Positions 18,264-27,675 are shown, counted from the stretch's first letter. The stretch: DNA of 64,000 nt from Acidaminococcaceae bacterium (GCA_017405945.1 JAFQZL010000021.1:17862-81861), one strand, 5' to 3'. Translations and numbers: made by a program. The notes: a model not told the origin generated them from the letters alone.

Positions 18264-20234
18264 TTAATCATCAGAGCCCGCTTTCAGAGCGCCGCCCTTG
18301 TTGCGTTTCTGCCACAGGAAGCCAAGCGCCAGTACAGCCACGCCCGCGATGTCAGTCATGGTTCCCGGAATAATCAGGCACAGACCGCCTAGGAAGAACA
18401 CGATACGCTGCAATATGTTCAACGGATGCTGGCAGAAGCCAATCATGGCAAGGGACAGGCCCCACATGCCGAGAATGGCGGTGACCATGGACAGCAGTAC
18501 CGTAAAGGCGGTTGCGTTGATCATCAGCAGTTCAGGCGCCAGTACGAAAATGTACGGCACGATGAAAGCCGCAATTGCCAGCTTCGCCGCGTTGACACCG
18601 GTCTTCATGGGGTTGGCGCCGGCGATACCGGAGCCTGCGTAAGCCGCCAGGGCTACCGGAGGCGTAACGTCAGCTACGATACCGAAGTAAAACGCGAACA
18701 TATGCGCAGCCAGAACAGGCACATTCATCTGGACCAGTGCAGGAGCTGCAATGGTAGATGTGATTACATAGTTTGCTGTGGTGGGAACGCCCATGCCCAG
18801 AATCAGCGAAGTAATCATGGTGAAGAACATGGCCGGCAGCAACTGTCCGCCTGCCAGATCCAGCAACGCGGTAGCCAGTTTCAGGCCAACGCCGGTCTTG
18901 GTGACTACGCCGATGATGATGCCGGCAGTGGCGCAGGCGATCAGTACGCCCAGCACGCCTTTGGAACCGTTGATCAGGCCGTTGACAAAATCCATAGGGG
19001 TAATACGCGTGCTCTTACGCAGGCAGGCGCAGATGATAGTCAGCGCAATGGCATACAGAGCCGCCCGCATGGGAGTATAACCGGTAACCAGCAGGTACAC
19101 GATGATGATCAGGGGAATGGCCAGATGTCCTTTTTCCCGCAACAGTTCGCCAAACTTCGGCAGTTCTTCACGAGGGGTACCCTTTAAGCCGTATTTTTTC
19201 GCTTCAAAATGAACGCCGATCCAGATGCCGGTGTAATACAGCACCGCCGGAATCACGGCCGCCTTGACTACATCAATGTAAGGAACGCCTACGAATTCCG
19301 CCATCAGGAAAGCCGCCGCACCCATAACAGGGGGCATCAGCTGGCCGCCGGTGGAAGCCGCCGCTTCAACCGCGCCGGCAAAAGCGGGACGGTAGCCTAA
19401 CTTTTTCATCATGGGAATGGTAAAAGACCCGGTACCTGCCACATTGGCTACGGAAGAACCGGATACCGTGCCCATCAGACCGGAAGACAGAACCGCAACC
19501 TTGGCAGGACCGCCCACTGCCCAACCTGCCAGGGCGTTAGCCGTATCGATAAAGAACTTACCCAGACCGGTAGCTTCCAGATAGGCGCCGAACAGGATGA
19601 ACAGATAAATGAAAGTAGACGATACGCCCATCGGCACACCGAAGATACCTTCCGTGGTAAAGTACAGATGGCTGACCAGTTCGTCAAAGCCGACACCGCG
19701 GTGTGCCATGATGCCGGGCATATAGGGGCCGGCAAAAGCATATGCCAGGAAGACCAGCGCCACAGTGATCATGGGCCAGCCGACCGTGCGGCGGGCCGCT
19801 TCAAATACCAGCACGATACCAAGGATACCTACCATGATATCCGTTTCAGTGTTCATGCCGGCACGCAATACCAGTTCATCATATTGAAAGAAGATATACA
19901 TCGTTGCAAATACACTGAGTACCGCAAACACCAGGTCAACAGGGTGCATAGATTTTCTTGACCAGCTGGCCCGCGCCGGATACAACAGGTAAATCAGCGC
20001 CATACCGAAGCACAGGTGGATGGTACGTTGCAAATGCGCATCCAGGACACCGAAGATGCCGGTATACAGCTGGAAGCAGGCAAACAGGATGCAGATGGCA
20101 GAGATCACATATCCCCAGAATCCGTCCGGCTCCCGTTTGTTCGATTCTTTATCAAATTTCTGCATCACCTCTTCGGCAGACATCTCCGCCGGAGCGGCAG
20201 TTGTTTTCTTTTTCAAATCGTCCACAGGCCTCAC
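18264..20234 (-). CDS. TRAP transporter fused permease subunit (4TM/12TM)
   Basis: 656 residues, almost entirely hydrophobic segments, the fused small and large membrane subunits of TAXI-type TRAP transporters. Family signatures visible are the ATGLGKFFIDTANALAGWAVGG block, the SGSSVANVAGTGSFTIPMMK block and the GVPTTANYVITSTIAAPAL block of the DctM-like domain. Such systems import substrates (often dicarboxylates or amino acids; substrate unknown here) using an ion gradient. The start is GTG at 20234; a GTG at 20225 is also possible. It is the last gene of a three-gene operon with the DUF1850 gene and the TAXI binding protein. Confidence 0.93.
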   Translation of the reverse strand: MRPVDDLKKKTTAAPAEMSAEEVMQKFDKESNKREPDGFWGYVISAICILFACFQLYTGIFGVLDAHLQRTIHLCFGMALIYLLYPARASWSRKSMHPVDLVFAVLSVFATMYIFFQYDELVLRAGMNTETDIMVGILGIVLVFEAARRTVGWPMITVALVFLAYAFAGPYMPGIMAHRGVGFDELVSHLYFTTEGIFGVPMGVSSTFIYLFILFGAYLEATGLGKFFIDTANALAGWAVGGPAKVAVLSSGLMGTVSGSSVANVAGTGSFTIPMMKKLGYRPAFAGAVEAAASTGGQLMPPVMGAAAFLMAEFVGVPYIDVVKAAVIPAVLYYTGIWIGVHFEAKKYGLKGTPREELPKFGELLREKGHLAIPLIIIVYLLVTGYTPMRAALYAIALTIICACLRKSTRITPMDFVNGLINGSKGVLGVLIACATAGIIIGVVTKTGVGLKLATALLDLAGGQLLPAMFFTMITSLILGMGVPTTANYVITSTIAAPALVQMNVPVLAAHMFAFYFGIVADVTPPVALAAYAGSGIAGANPMKTGVNAAKLAIAAFIVPYIFVLAPELLMINATAFTVLLSMVTAILGMWGLSLAMIGFCQHPLNILQRIVFFLGGLCLIIPGTMTDIAGVAVLALGFLWQKRNKGGALKAGSDD

Positions 20235-20322
20235 CGCCTTCTCTAAAAATTATTGGGAATTAAAACAGGATTTGCAGCTTTTCCAAAAGGAACTTCAGAA
20301 TCAGTTCACTACTTATTTTACG

Positions 20323-20871
20323 TTATTTCGTCAGAGACAGCAGCCAATACTGATAACGTTTCATAACTTTAACTTCTACCAGGGTCCCCTGCCCATACAG
20401 CGGACATAAATCATAGGTTACGTCCTTATGGATGATCTTTGGCATCGCCTGTACGGCAGTCCGGAACTTTAAAGATTTATAAGGCCGGTTCATTTCCAGG
20501 TCGAACTTGCCGTCTTTCTTCAGGCTTGTAAACGTTCCTTCCGAAGGATCATAAGGAAGTCCAACCCCTAATGACTCATAGGTCGTATGGGTCATGGTCA
20601 TATCATCCGTGCCGTTGACCCGGAAATATTCATCCACAGGAGTCTGCTGGACAGAATGCTTATAATGATAACTCCATTCCCCGCCCTTTTCCACAGCAAA
20701 ATACCGGACCGGGAGATTATTTTCAGGCAGCAGTACCACCAGCAGCCGGTTCCCGTACCAGGTTGTCAGCGCCACCACAACCGCCAGCAGTAATACAAAA
20801 GCGGGATGTTTGAAAAAAGACCGGGCCCCGGTGGACGCCGGAGTCCGGTCTGTACTTGTGTGATCCATCAA
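20323..20871 (-). CDS. DUF1850 domain protein of the TRAP operon
   Basis: 182 residues: short cytoplasmic N-terminus, one transmembrane segment (about 26-50), then an extracytoplasmic beta-rich domain. FAVEKGGEWSYHYKHSVQQTPVDEYFRV is the typical DUF1850 start, with the HSVQ..PV.E motif. DUF1850 proteins are regularly encoded between the binding protein and permease of TAXI TRAP systems, as here, but their role is unknown. It starts only 3 nt after the stop of the binding-protein gene. Confidence 0.85.
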   Translation of the reverse strand: MMDHTSTDRTPASTGARSFFKHPAFVLLLAVVVALTTWYGNRLLVVLLPENNLPVRYFAVEKGGEWSYHYKHSVQQTPVDEYFRVNGTDDMTMTHTTYESLGVGLPYDPSEGTFTSLKKDGKFDLEMNRPYKSLKFRTAVQAMPKIIHKDVTYDLCPLYGQGTLVEVKVMKRYQYWLLSLTK

Positions 20872-20874
20872 AAA

Positions 20875-21858
20875 TTACTTCTCGTTGAAGAATTTTTCCG
20901 CACCGGCATTCAGTTTAATGGACATGCCATCTTTACCGGTTTCTTTGGTGATGTTCTTGGATACGTTATGAGCAGCTTTCATACGGTCCAGGTTGCCATA
21001 CAATGCTTTTACTACAGCGTAACCGGTGTCGGCATCCATCTTATCGGTAACAGCCAGCATGCATTTTACAGCAACAGCTGCGGTATCGGTCTCAACCTTG
21101 TTATAGGTCTTGGCCGGAATGGTAACTTTGGTGTAGTACGGATATTTGGCAATCAGCTTGTCAGCAATGTCAGCACCTACGCTTACCATTACCACTTCAT
21201 GCTGGGTTGCCAGGTCCTGGATGGCAGCAGTCGGGAAACCGGCTACTACGAAACCTGCGTCAACGTTGCCGTCTTTCAGAGCGGAAGCAGCTTCACCGAA
21301 GGACAGGTACTGCGGTTTGATGTCTTTATAGGTGATGCCCGCAATGTTCAGGATCTGACGGGCGTTTGCTTCGGTACCGGAGCCTGCAGCGCCTACGGCA
21401 ACTCTCTTGCCTTTCAGGTCAGCAACGGTCTTGATACCGGTTTTTTTGGTGGTAACGATCTGAACGGTTTCCGGATACAGGGTAGCAAGGCCTTTCAGAG
21501 ATTCAACTTTCTTGTCTTTGAACATTTCTGTTCCGGTCGCGGCATAGTAAGCAATATCGTTCTGGATGAACGCAATGTCGACTTTGCCTTCCTTCAGCAG
21601 GTTTACGTTGGCGACAGAAGCGCCGGTGGACTGAGCGGAAGCATTCGCGCCTTTCAGGTTCTTGTTCAGGATGTCAGCCAGCGCGCCGCCTAACGGATAA
21701 TAGGTACCCGCGGTTCCGCCGGTAGCAATGTTAATGAATTTTTTGCCACCGTCAGCAGCCGGTTTCGGAGCATCTTTTTTCTTGTCTCCGCCACCGCAGC
21801 CAGCCAATACGGAACCAATAACCGCAAAGGCCATCAGGAACGCCAAAAATTTTTTCAT
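20875..21858 (-). CDS. TAXI family TRAP transporter solute-binding lipoprotein
   Basis: 327 residues. The signal peptide ends in VLAGC with C21 as lipid anchor. The mature protein begins with a Gly/Lys-rich linker, then INIATGGTAGTYYPLGGALA, the hallmark of the TAXI (TRAP-associated extracytoplasmic immunogenic) family, and KGKRVAVGAAGSGTEANARQ. It captures the substrate outside the inner membrane for the fused permease two genes downstream. The ATG is preceded by GGGAGGG. It is the first gene of the operon. Confidence 0.95.
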   Translation of the reverse strand: MKKFLAFLMAFAVIGSVLAGCGGGDKKKDAPKPAADGGKKFINIATGGTAGTYYPLGGALADILNKNLKGANASAQSTGASVANVNLLKEGKVDIAFIQNDIAYYAATGTEMFKDKKVESLKGLATLYPETVQIVTTKKTGIKTVADLKGKRVAVGAAGSGTEANARQILNIAGITYKDIKPQYLSFGEAASALKDGNVDAGFVVAGFPTAAIQDLATQHEVVMVSVGADIADKLIAKYPYYTKVTIPAKTYNKVETDTAAVAVKCMLAVTDKMDADTGYAVVKALYGNLDRMKAAHNVSKNITKETGKDGMSIKLNAGAEKFFNEK

Positions 21859-21923
21859 AGAAAAATCCCTCCCTTTCGCTTACAGCAAAAAATACATACT
21901 AATGCTTATTAAATTCGCATTCG

Positions 21924-21929
21924 ATTATA
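21924..21929 (-). promoter_or_regulatory. predicted -10 of the TRAP operon
   Basis: A TATAAT hexamer on the minus strand (21929-21924), 65 nt before the start codon. No good -35 is seen 17 bp upstream (ATTTTC), so an activator may be needed. Confidence 0.4.
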
Positions 21930-22031
21930 TGTTCTCTGTTTCTTACGAAAATCCTGCTTACGTAAAAAAAAAAATAAAAGAATATTGTATACAAAAACTT
22001 TTAATTCACTCTTTCCCATTAAAAAAGTTTG

Positions 22032-22040
22032 TGTTAAAAT
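22032..22040 (+). promoter_or_regulatory. predicted extended -10 promoter of the 114-residue gene
   Basis: TGTTAAAAT (22032-22040) is an extended -10 element 37 nt before the ATG. The -35 region is poor. Confidence 0.4.
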
Positions 22041-22077
22041 ATGTTGCGACAAAATTTATTAAAGGAAGTGTGACATT

Positions 22078-22422
22078 ATGAATAGTGTACCTGTTTACAA
22101 ATTGCGGTTAGCCCGCACTCTCTACAATAACTTTTTCCGCGCCCGCCTGCAGGACGCCAACGGTGAAGATGCCGGTCAGTTGCTGATTGTGCCCGGTCTC
22201 CCTCTTGACCGCAGCCAGCTCCCGGAAAACGCTCCGGAAGCAGATCCTTACCTCCTGATAATCGTAGAAGACGCCAACATCAACAAAAACAATGTCATCG
22301 ACTTTGAAGAAGGCGTTTCCCGGGCCGTGCTGTCAAAATTTACAACGGAAACCACCTCTTTTAATCACTGTGAATTTTACTATCCCTCTCCCGCTTTCTA
22401 CTTTGCGCAGGAAGAAGAGTAA
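22078..22422 (+). CDS. hypothetical protein, 114 residues
   Basis: Not recognised. Soluble, acidic at the C-terminus (ends EEE), no signal peptide or membrane segment. Features are a basic N-terminus (KLRLARTLYNNFFRARLQ), a central hydrophobic strand (YLLIIVEDA) and an aromatic stretch near the end (CEFYYPSPAFYF). AAGGAAG (22062-22068) precedes the ATG, and a strong terminator follows, so it is very likely a real monocistronic gene. It stands alone on the plus strand between the TRAP operon and the HD-GYP gene, divergent from the TRAP promoter. Confidence 0.8.
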   Translation: MNSVPVYKLRLARTLYNNFFRARLQDANGEDAGQLLIVPGLPLDRSQLPENAPEADPYLLIIVEDANINKNNVIDFEEGVSRAVLSKFTTETTSFNHCEFYYPSPAFYFAQEEE

Positions 22423-22507
22423 CGAAAAAGTTTAACTGATTGAATTATAAGAACACCCTGATAAAACAGGTTAGTTAATGCTTCTGATAAATCCGTTTTA
22501 TAATCAA

Positions 22508-22556
22508 ACCGCCCCTCCCCTGAAATATTTAACAGGGTTCGGGGCGATTATTTTTA
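22508..22556 (+). terminator. terminator of the 114-residue gene
   Basis: A two-part stem, CCGCCCC...GGGGCG outside and CCCTG...CAGGG inside, followed by ATTATTTTTAC. Confidence 0.8.
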
Positions 22557-22617
22557 CTGTTTCAAATTATTTCTGGCGCCATCTTGCACAATTATCAGCT
22601 TGGTAAAGGCAGGAAAA

Positions 22618-24234
22618 TTACAGGGCTTCATTCTGTTTTTCCTTATCAGTGAACTTATCCGCAACTTCCAGTATCTGATCCTCCGAAGCAAAGAACGCAT
22701 CCACGATTTTCGGATCAAACTGCCGCCCCCGTTCCTCCCGGATAATGCCCAACGCTTTATCATAGGAGAAGCCTTTTTTATAACATCGGTTGGAAATCAG
22801 CGCGTCAAATACATCCGCTACAGCCATGACACGGGCCGACAACGGGATGTCTTCCCCGGCGAGTCCTGAAGGATATCCTTTCCCGTTCCACTTTTCGTGA
22901 TGGTACATGGCCAGGTTCTTCGCTTCATACAGGTACTCTGAATCAGGCACCTGGTCAATAATGGAAGAAATGATATTCCCGCCTGCCGTGGTGTGGGTCT
23001 TCATGATTTCAAACTCTTCGTCCGTCAGCTTACCCGGCTTATTCAATACCATATCTGAAACATTGATCTTGCCTACGTCATGCAGAGGCGCGGAACTTAC
23101 TACGTTACGGATATACCTGTCCGTCAGCTGCTCTGTGTAGACGCCTTCCCGTTTCAGTTCTTCCAGTATAATCTTTACATAAGCCGCCGTCTTGCGGATA
23201 TGATCCCCGGTATTCTGGTCACGGTTTTCAACCATATCGGCCAAGGTGATCAGGAATGCGTTATGCATCCTCCGGATGGTCTCGTTTTTGTGATTGATGT
23301 CCGACACGTACTGGACGCTGTCATTGGTCATCTTTACAAAAGCCCGGTACAGGTTTTCAATTTCGTCACCGGTTTGAATATTCAGGCTGCGAATCAAATC
23401 CAGATTGTTTTCCAGGGCTTTTTCATCATCAAAGACAAAACCGTCTGTGGTTTTTGCCATGGAATTAATCGGCGTGATAATCCGGTGCGCCAGTATTGCA
23501 GCCATAAATACAATAACAAGAAGGATTATGGCGAAGATCTCAGCCAGTCTGTTATAAAACTGATCCGTGTCTGCCCGCAGATAATCCATAGAAATGTCTA
23601 CTGCCGCATAGCATTGGCATATACCATCTGTATCATACACCGGAGTGTAGACTGTCATAAGCCAGCCAAATTTATCATCAGAAATAACCGGATCGATTCT
23701 CCCGCCTTTTAACAGCGTAGGCAGATATTCTTTGAACGCTTCGTCAAATTCCACCACTTCGCCCGGTTTACCGGCAGCCGTTTCGTCCGTATCCAAATCG
23801 AATACCACATGACAGCCATCGGGCAAAATCTTATACACGTACACATATTTAATATTAGGTGAACTGTCACGGATGATTTCCAGCTGGTGTTTCGTATTTA
23901 TGTAACCGCTGGCTTTTTCCCCATATTTAATGTAATTAGGAACCCGGTCGGCATCAACCACACTGGCAACCAGCGCAGAAGTAGAAATACCCAGCCGCTT
24001 ATGCTGACCAATCGTAGCACCCAGATAGTACTCATAACTTAGTTTGGCAGATACTATACCAAAGATGGCAAGCGCCACAAAAAGCAGCAGAATGATCTTG
24101 GTTTGTATCGAAAAATGAAATCGCCTGCCTTGCTCCTTGTTATTATTCTGTAAAGATGTCTGCAATTGTTGATTATTATGACGCATAACCGGTTGAAGCT
24201 CTTTCTTTACTTTACCATGCATTTCTTTAATCAT
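22618..24234 (-). CDS. membrane sensor with HD-GYP domain (c-di-GMP phosphodiesterase type)
   Basis: 538 residues. A basic, Asn/Gln-rich N-terminus precedes TM1 (about 44-66), an extracytoplasmic sensor of Cache/PAS type (about 70-235), TM2 (about 237-256), a short HAMP-like linker (RIITPINSMAK) and the HD-GYP domain (about 335-530). Catalytic signatures are complete: NTGDHIRKTA, APLHDVGKI, KTHTTAGG, HHEKWNGKGYP, ADVFDALIS and FDPKIV. It should hydrolyse c-di-GMP in response to an external cue. Monocistronic. Confidence 0.93.
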   Translation of the reverse strand: MIKEMHGKVKKELQPVMRHNNQQLQTSLQNNNKEQGRRFHFSIQTKIILLLFVALAIFGIVSAKLSYEYYLGATIGQHKRLGISTSALVASVVDADRVPNYIKYGEKASGYINTKHQLEIIRDSSPNIKYVYVYKILPDGCHVVFDLDTDETAAGKPGEVVEFDEAFKEYLPTLLKGGRIDPVISDDKFGWLMTVYTPVYDTDGICQCYAAVDISMDYLRADTDQFYNRLAEIFAIILLVIVFMAAILAHRIITPINSMAKTTDGFVFDDEKALENNLDLIRSLNIQTGDEIENLYRAFVKMTNDSVQYVSDINHKNETIRRMHNAFLITLADMVENRDQNTGDHIRKTAAYVKIILEELKREGVYTEQLTDRYIRNVVSSAPLHDVGKINVSDMVLNKPGKLTDEEFEIMKTHTTAGGNIISSIIDQVPDSEYLYEAKNLAMYHHEKWNGKGYPSGLAGEDIPLSARVMAVADVFDALISNRCYKKGFSYDKALGIIREERGRQFDPKIVDAFFASEDQILEVADKFTDKEKQNEAL

Positions 24235-24317
24235 AACTCATTCCATTCCCCGTTTCCTGAGGAAACTAAAGAAGACTCTTATGAAGTGAACTCTATCAAA
24301 TTAGTGTTTGATGTTTT

Positions 24318-24346
24318 ATTTTATCACAACATATAGCATAATACAA
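24318..24346 (-). promoter_or_regulatory. predicted promoter of the HD-GYP gene
   Basis: Minus strand TTGTAT (24346-24341) and TAAAAT (24323-24318), spacer 17 bp. The -35 element overlaps the T-tract of the sucD terminator. Confidence 0.5.
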
Positions 24347-24392
24347 TAAAAAACACCGGGCTATCCATATATGTCAGGAATAGCTCCGGTGT
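24343..24392 (-). terminator. terminator of sucCD
   Basis: On the minus strand AACACCGG (24392-24385) pairs with CCGGTGTT (24359-24352), extended by GCTATTCC/GGATAGC inside, followed by TTTTTATTG. Confidence 0.9.
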
Positions 24393-24408
24393 TTATCTCA
24401 GTTACAGC

Positions 24409-25314
24409 TTAACAGGTATGACACTTATCATAAAGTCCTGCTTTTTTCAGAACACGCACCGCGGTTTCGCCGATGTGGGCAACCGTGTCCGCCACTTCGA
24501 TGCCTGCCGCGTTCAGCGCTTTGATCTTGTCGTCAGCAGTTCCCTTACCGCCGCTGATGATGGCGCCCGCATGACCCATGCGTTTGCCGGGAGGAGCCTG
24601 ACGGCCGCTGATGAACCCGATAACCGGTTTCTTCATGTTGGCTTTGATCCATTCCGCCGCCTCTTCTTCCGCCGTACCGCCGATCTCGCCGATCATAATG
24701 ACAGCCAGCGTGTCGTCGTCTGCGTTAAAGGCTTCCAGGGCTTCGATGTAGTCCATGCCCTTAACCGGGTCGCCGCCCAGACCTACCGCGGTAGTCTGGC
24801 CGATGCCAGCCATGGTCAGCTGATAAGTCGCTTCATAAGTCAGGGTGCCGGAACGGCTGATAACGCCTACATGGCCTTTCTTGTGAATATACGTCGGCAG
24901 CAATCCCAGACGGCATTCATCTACCGTTAAAATACCGGGACAGTTGGGACCCAGCACACGGGTCTTCTTCCCTTTCATGTAAGCGCGTACTTTTACCATG
25001 TCCTGCACCGGGATATGCTCGGTTATGCAGCAAACAAAATCCAGGCCTGCGTCAATCGCTTCACAAATGGCGTCCGCCGCGAAACGGGCCGGAACATAAA
25101 TCACAGAGGCGTTGCCGCCGGTAGCTTCCTTGGCTTCGCTTACAGTATTGAATACGGGAATCTTGCCCAGCACTTTTTCCCCGGCCTTGCCCGGTGCTAC
25201 GCCGGCTACCACGTTAGTGCCGTATTCCAGCGCAATCTTCGTATGGAATGTAGCCTGACGGCCCGTGATGCCCTGCACGATGAGTTTCGTGTCTTTTCCT
25301 ACAAATACTGCCAT
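24409..25314 (-). CDS. sucD: succinate-CoA ligase [ADP-forming], alpha subunit
   Basis: 301 residues. It interconverts succinyl-CoA and succinate with substrate-level phosphorylation. The N-terminal CoA-binding Rossmann domain ([15 protein letters not shown]) and the phosphohistidine loop with H248 in [15 protein letters not shown] are intact. It begins 4 nt after the sucC stop and is followed by a strong terminator. In succinate-using or propionate-forming Negativicutes this enzyme belongs to the C4-dicarboxylate branch rather than a full TCA cycle; no other gene of that pathway is in the window. Confidence 0.97.
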   Translation of the reverse strand: MAVFVGKDTKLIVQGITGRQATFHTKIALEYGTNVVAGVAPGKAGEKVLGKIPVFNTVSEAKEATGGNASVIYVPARFAADAICEAIDAGLDFVCCITEHIPVQDMVKVRAYMKGKKTRVLGPNCPGILTVDECRLGLLPTYIHKKGHVGVISRSGTLTYEATYQLTMAGIGQTTAVGLGGDPVKGMDYIEALEAFNADDDTLAVIMIGEIGGTAEEEAAEWIKANMKKPVIGFISGRQAPPGKRMGHAGAIISGGKGTADDKIKALNAAGIEVADTVAHIGETAVRVLKKAGLYDKCHTC

Positions 25315-25318
25315 CTCT

Positions 25319-26518
25319 TTACGCCTCCTTCCCTTCCGCTCTCTTCTCTTTCAGTTCCGCTGCCAGCTTCACTGCCAGCTCCGCGCCCTCTTCCATCTTG
25401 GGAACTGCATGAACCATGGGCAGGTTGGCTTCTTTCAAAATGCGGCGGCCCTCTTCATGATTGGTGCCGTCCAGACGGGCAATGACCGGAACACGGAGGC
25501 CTACCACCTTGGCCGCTTCCACGATACCGCCGGCAATGACGTCGCACTTGTTGATGCCGCCGAAGATGTTTACGAACACGCTGCAGACCTGATCATCGGA
25601 CTGCATGATGCGGAATGCTTCCGCAATCTTTTCCACCGTGCTGTCGCCGCCTACATCCAGGAAGTTGGCCGGCTCGCCGCCGTAGAATTTGATGATGTCC
25701 ACCGTGGCCATGGCCAGGCCCGCACCGTTTACCATGCAGGCTACGTCGCCGCCCAGGTTTACATAGGACAGGGATGCCTTGGCCGCCGCTCTTTCTTTCG
25801 GGTCTTCTTCCGCTTCGTCTCGCAGCGCCTCAATTTCCGGATGACGGAAAATCGCCGCGTCGTCAAACTGCAGCTTGGCGTCCAAGGCCATTACTTTATT
25901 GTCTACCGTCACCACCAGCGGGTTGCATTCCGCCAGGGTACAGTCTTTTTCTACGAACAGATTGTAGAGGTCCATCATGCATTTCTGGGCCTTGGAAATG
26001 ACTTTCTCCTTAAACTTTAAGTTGTAAGCCATGCGTTTGGTCTGGAAAGGCATCAGCCCGATGGTGGGATCGATGTATTCCTTGAAAATACGGTCCGGCA
26101 TCTCCGCCGCCACCTTTTCAATCTCCATGCCGCCTTCCGAGCTGCCCATCATGACCACGTTCGCGGTTTCACGGTCAATAACGAAGCCAAGATAATATTC
26201 CTTTTCAATGTTGCTGCCTTCTTCTACTAAAAGGCGGTTGACCATCTTTCCTTCCGGACCGGTCTGGTGGGTAACCAGCACTTTGCCCAGAATCTGGGAA
26301 GCATAATATTTTACTTCATCAATGTTGTGAGCCAGCTTCACGCCGCCCGCTTTACCGCGGCCGCCCGCGTGGATCTGTGCCTTAACGACGGCGATCGGCG
26401 CGTCAAAATCTTTGGCGATACGGGCCGCTTCTTCCGGACTGAAAGCCGGGCTGCCGTTGGGCACGCTGATGCCGTACATCTTCATGATCTGCTTTGCCTG
26501 ATACTCATGAATTTTCAA
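25319..26518 (-). CDS. sucC: succinate-CoA ligase [ADP-forming], beta subunit
   Basis: 399 residues with the ATP-grasp fold: [17 protein letters not shown] start, [15 protein letters not shown] nucleotide site, NPLVVT metal site and the C-terminal ligase domain ([17 protein letters not shown]). It supplies the nucleotide site for the SucCD complex. AAAGGAGGG precedes the ATG. It is the first gene of the sucCD operon, behind a leader of ~160 nt with strong hairpins. Confidence 0.97.
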   Translation of the reverse strand: MKIHEYQAKQIMKMYGISVPNGSPAFSPEEAARIAKDFDAPIAVVKAQIHAGGRGKAGGVKLAHNIDEVKYYASQILGKVLVTHQTGPEGKMVNRLLVEEGSNIEKEYYLGFVIDRETANVVMMGSSEGGMEIEKVAAEMPDRIFKEYIDPTIGLMPFQTKRMAYNLKFKEKVISKAQKCMMDLYNLFVEKDCTLAECNPLVVTVDNKVMALDAKLQFDDAAIFRHPEIEALRDEAEEDPKERAAAKASLSYVNLGGDVACMVNGAGLAMATVDIIKFYGGEPANFLDVGGDSTVEKIAEAFRIMQSDDQVCSVFVNIFGGINKCDVIAGGIVEAAKVVGLRVPVIARLDGTNHEEGRRILKEANLPMVHAVPKMEEGAELAVKLAAELKEKRAEGKEA

Positions 26519-26579
26519 AATGATGTCCCTCCTTTAGATTTGGTATTCATTTCCGTTACGTTTCGCTGCCTCTCCGTCA

Positions 26580-26608
26580 TTTCCGGAATCTTTTTATAAT
26601 TCCGGAAA
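26580..26608 (-). repeat. perfect inverted repeat in the sucCD leader
   Basis: TTTCCGGAAT (26580-26589) and ATTCCGGAAA (26599-26608) are perfect 10-bp arms with a 9-nt loop. A further CCGG-containing block (26611-26616) could pair alternatively. It is not followed by a T-tract, so it is not a terminator. Confidence 0.7.
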
Positions 26609-26631
26609 CGGCCGGAAGAATATAACATTTT

Positions 26632-26668
26632 AAAAAAATTGCCGTACGCGAGAACAATTACGTACGAC
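26632..26668 (-). terminator. terminator-like hairpin in the sucCD leader
   Basis: Minus strand GTCGTACG (26668-26661, one G-U pair) pairs with CGTACGGC (26648-26641), 12-nt loop, followed by AATTTTTTTA. It is either the end of the upstream operon or an attenuator inside the sucCD leader, because a consensus promoter lies just upstream of it. Confidence 0.7.
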
Positions 26669-26685
26669 AGCTTTGTTACATAATT

Positions 26686-26714
26686 ATTATCGTATTTTTT
26701 ACATAAAATGTCAA
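26686..26714 (-). promoter_or_regulatory. predicted sucCD promoter
   Basis: Minus strand TTGACA (26714-26709) and GATAAT (26691-26686), spacer 17 bp. A transcript from here would run through the terminator-like hairpin at 26632-26668. Confidence 0.65.
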
Positions 26715-26812
26715 TTGTTTTTAAGGCTCCGGCCTGTGCTTTTTACTGTCTTTCCAAACCGTAACGCCCTCTCCTCAAACAGGGTTACGATGCGCTTCCG
26801 GATACCCTTTTC

Positions 26813-27655
26813 TCATTGCGCCTGCATCCGGACAGTTTTGGACTGCAGCTCCAGACTGCGGACGGAAATATTTACACGCTGGACCTGCATCCCTGTCATG
26901 GATTCCACCCTTGTTTTAATTTTACGCTGTAACAGACGGGCCACTTCAAAAACCTTTACACCGTAATACAGGTTAACTTCCACATGCACAGCCAGGCCTT
27001 TATTATCGGTACGGCGGCGCACATGGATGTAATGTATCTTCGCCACGCCCACCATACGCTTCACAATCAGATTGACGATATCCTCTATCACGTAGTCGGA
27101 TATCAGGATCGTCCCGTAATAGCTGAAAGCCGGCCGCACGATAGAACGGCTTTCCCTGCGTTCATTTTTGTTTTTGGAAAAAATATTATAAGGAAGGTTG
27201 GCAAAAAAACCGCTGAAGTGCTGCTTTAATTCCACCGTCGGCACGGGCACGATGTGCTTGCCGTAACGCAGCCTGGACTCATGCGCCTTTTTGATTTCCT
27301 GTTTGGATGCAATGTCCGTAATATAAATAGTCTTTAACGGGTCGGGCAGGACCAGCCGCGCCGTGATCTTACTGATCATACGGTCCGATGTGGCAATGAT
27401 CAGAATACGGCGTATGCTGGAACGCGCCAGCGCTTCGCGCACTTCCGCAGCGTGGCTGTCTTCATAAAATATGGCGCGTTTTACTGCCTGCACCCGGTTC
27501 TGTTCACTTTTTGCCGAAGTACCGCCTAAAATCTTTGATCCCTGGATCAGCAGACCGTCGTCAATAATCGCATCGCAATGATGCTGGTGCGCCACCCCTA
27601 TGGCGCGGTGACTTTTTCCCGAACCGCTGGGACCGACAAACGCAATAACTTCCAT
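26813..27655 (-). CDS. P-loop NTPase fused to an Asp23/Gls24-like domain
   Basis: 280 residues. The N-terminus has a Walker A GPSGSGKS (8-15) in a compact P-loop domain (DDGLLIQGSKILGGTSAKSE, LIIATSDRMISKI). After a basic linker (about 160-178) comes an Asp23/Gls24 (DUF322) domain (about 180-275: GTILISDYVIEDIVNLIVKRMVGV ... VNLYYGVKVFEVARLLQRKIK). Stand-alone Asp23 proteins act in envelope stress or alkaline response in Firmicutes; here the domain is fused to an ATPase/kinase-like module, so a regulatory or envelope-linked NTPase role is inferred. It is the last gene of a four-gene unit, 20 nt after the PHP gene. Confidence 0.72.
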   Translation of the reverse strand: MEVIAFVGPSGSGKSHRAIGVAHQHHCDAIIDDGLLIQGSKILGGTSAKSEQNRVQAVKRAIFYEDSHAAEVREALARSSIRRILIIATSDRMISKITARLVLPDPLKTIYITDIASKQEIKKAHESRLRYGKHIVPVPTVELKQHFSGFFANLPYNIFSKNKNERRESRSIVRPAFSYYGTILISDYVIEDIVNLIVKRMVGVAKIHYIHVRRRTDNKGLAVHVEVNLYYGVKVFEVARLLQRKIKTRVESMTGMQVQRVNISVRSLELQSKTVRMQAQ

Positions 27656-27675
27656 CGCAAATCTCCGCTAATGAA

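Noticed and set aside
18090..18392. Plus-strand ORF between rnj and the TRAP permease gene
   Set aside because: It covers the TRAP operon terminator and runs antisense into the permease gene. The AAGGAGGG there lies in the terminator loop and has no suitable start after it.
22290..22330. EF-hand-like calcium loop in the 114-residue protein
   Set aside because: EDANINKNNVIDFEE resembles a loop but lacks the glycine and the position-12 glutamate.
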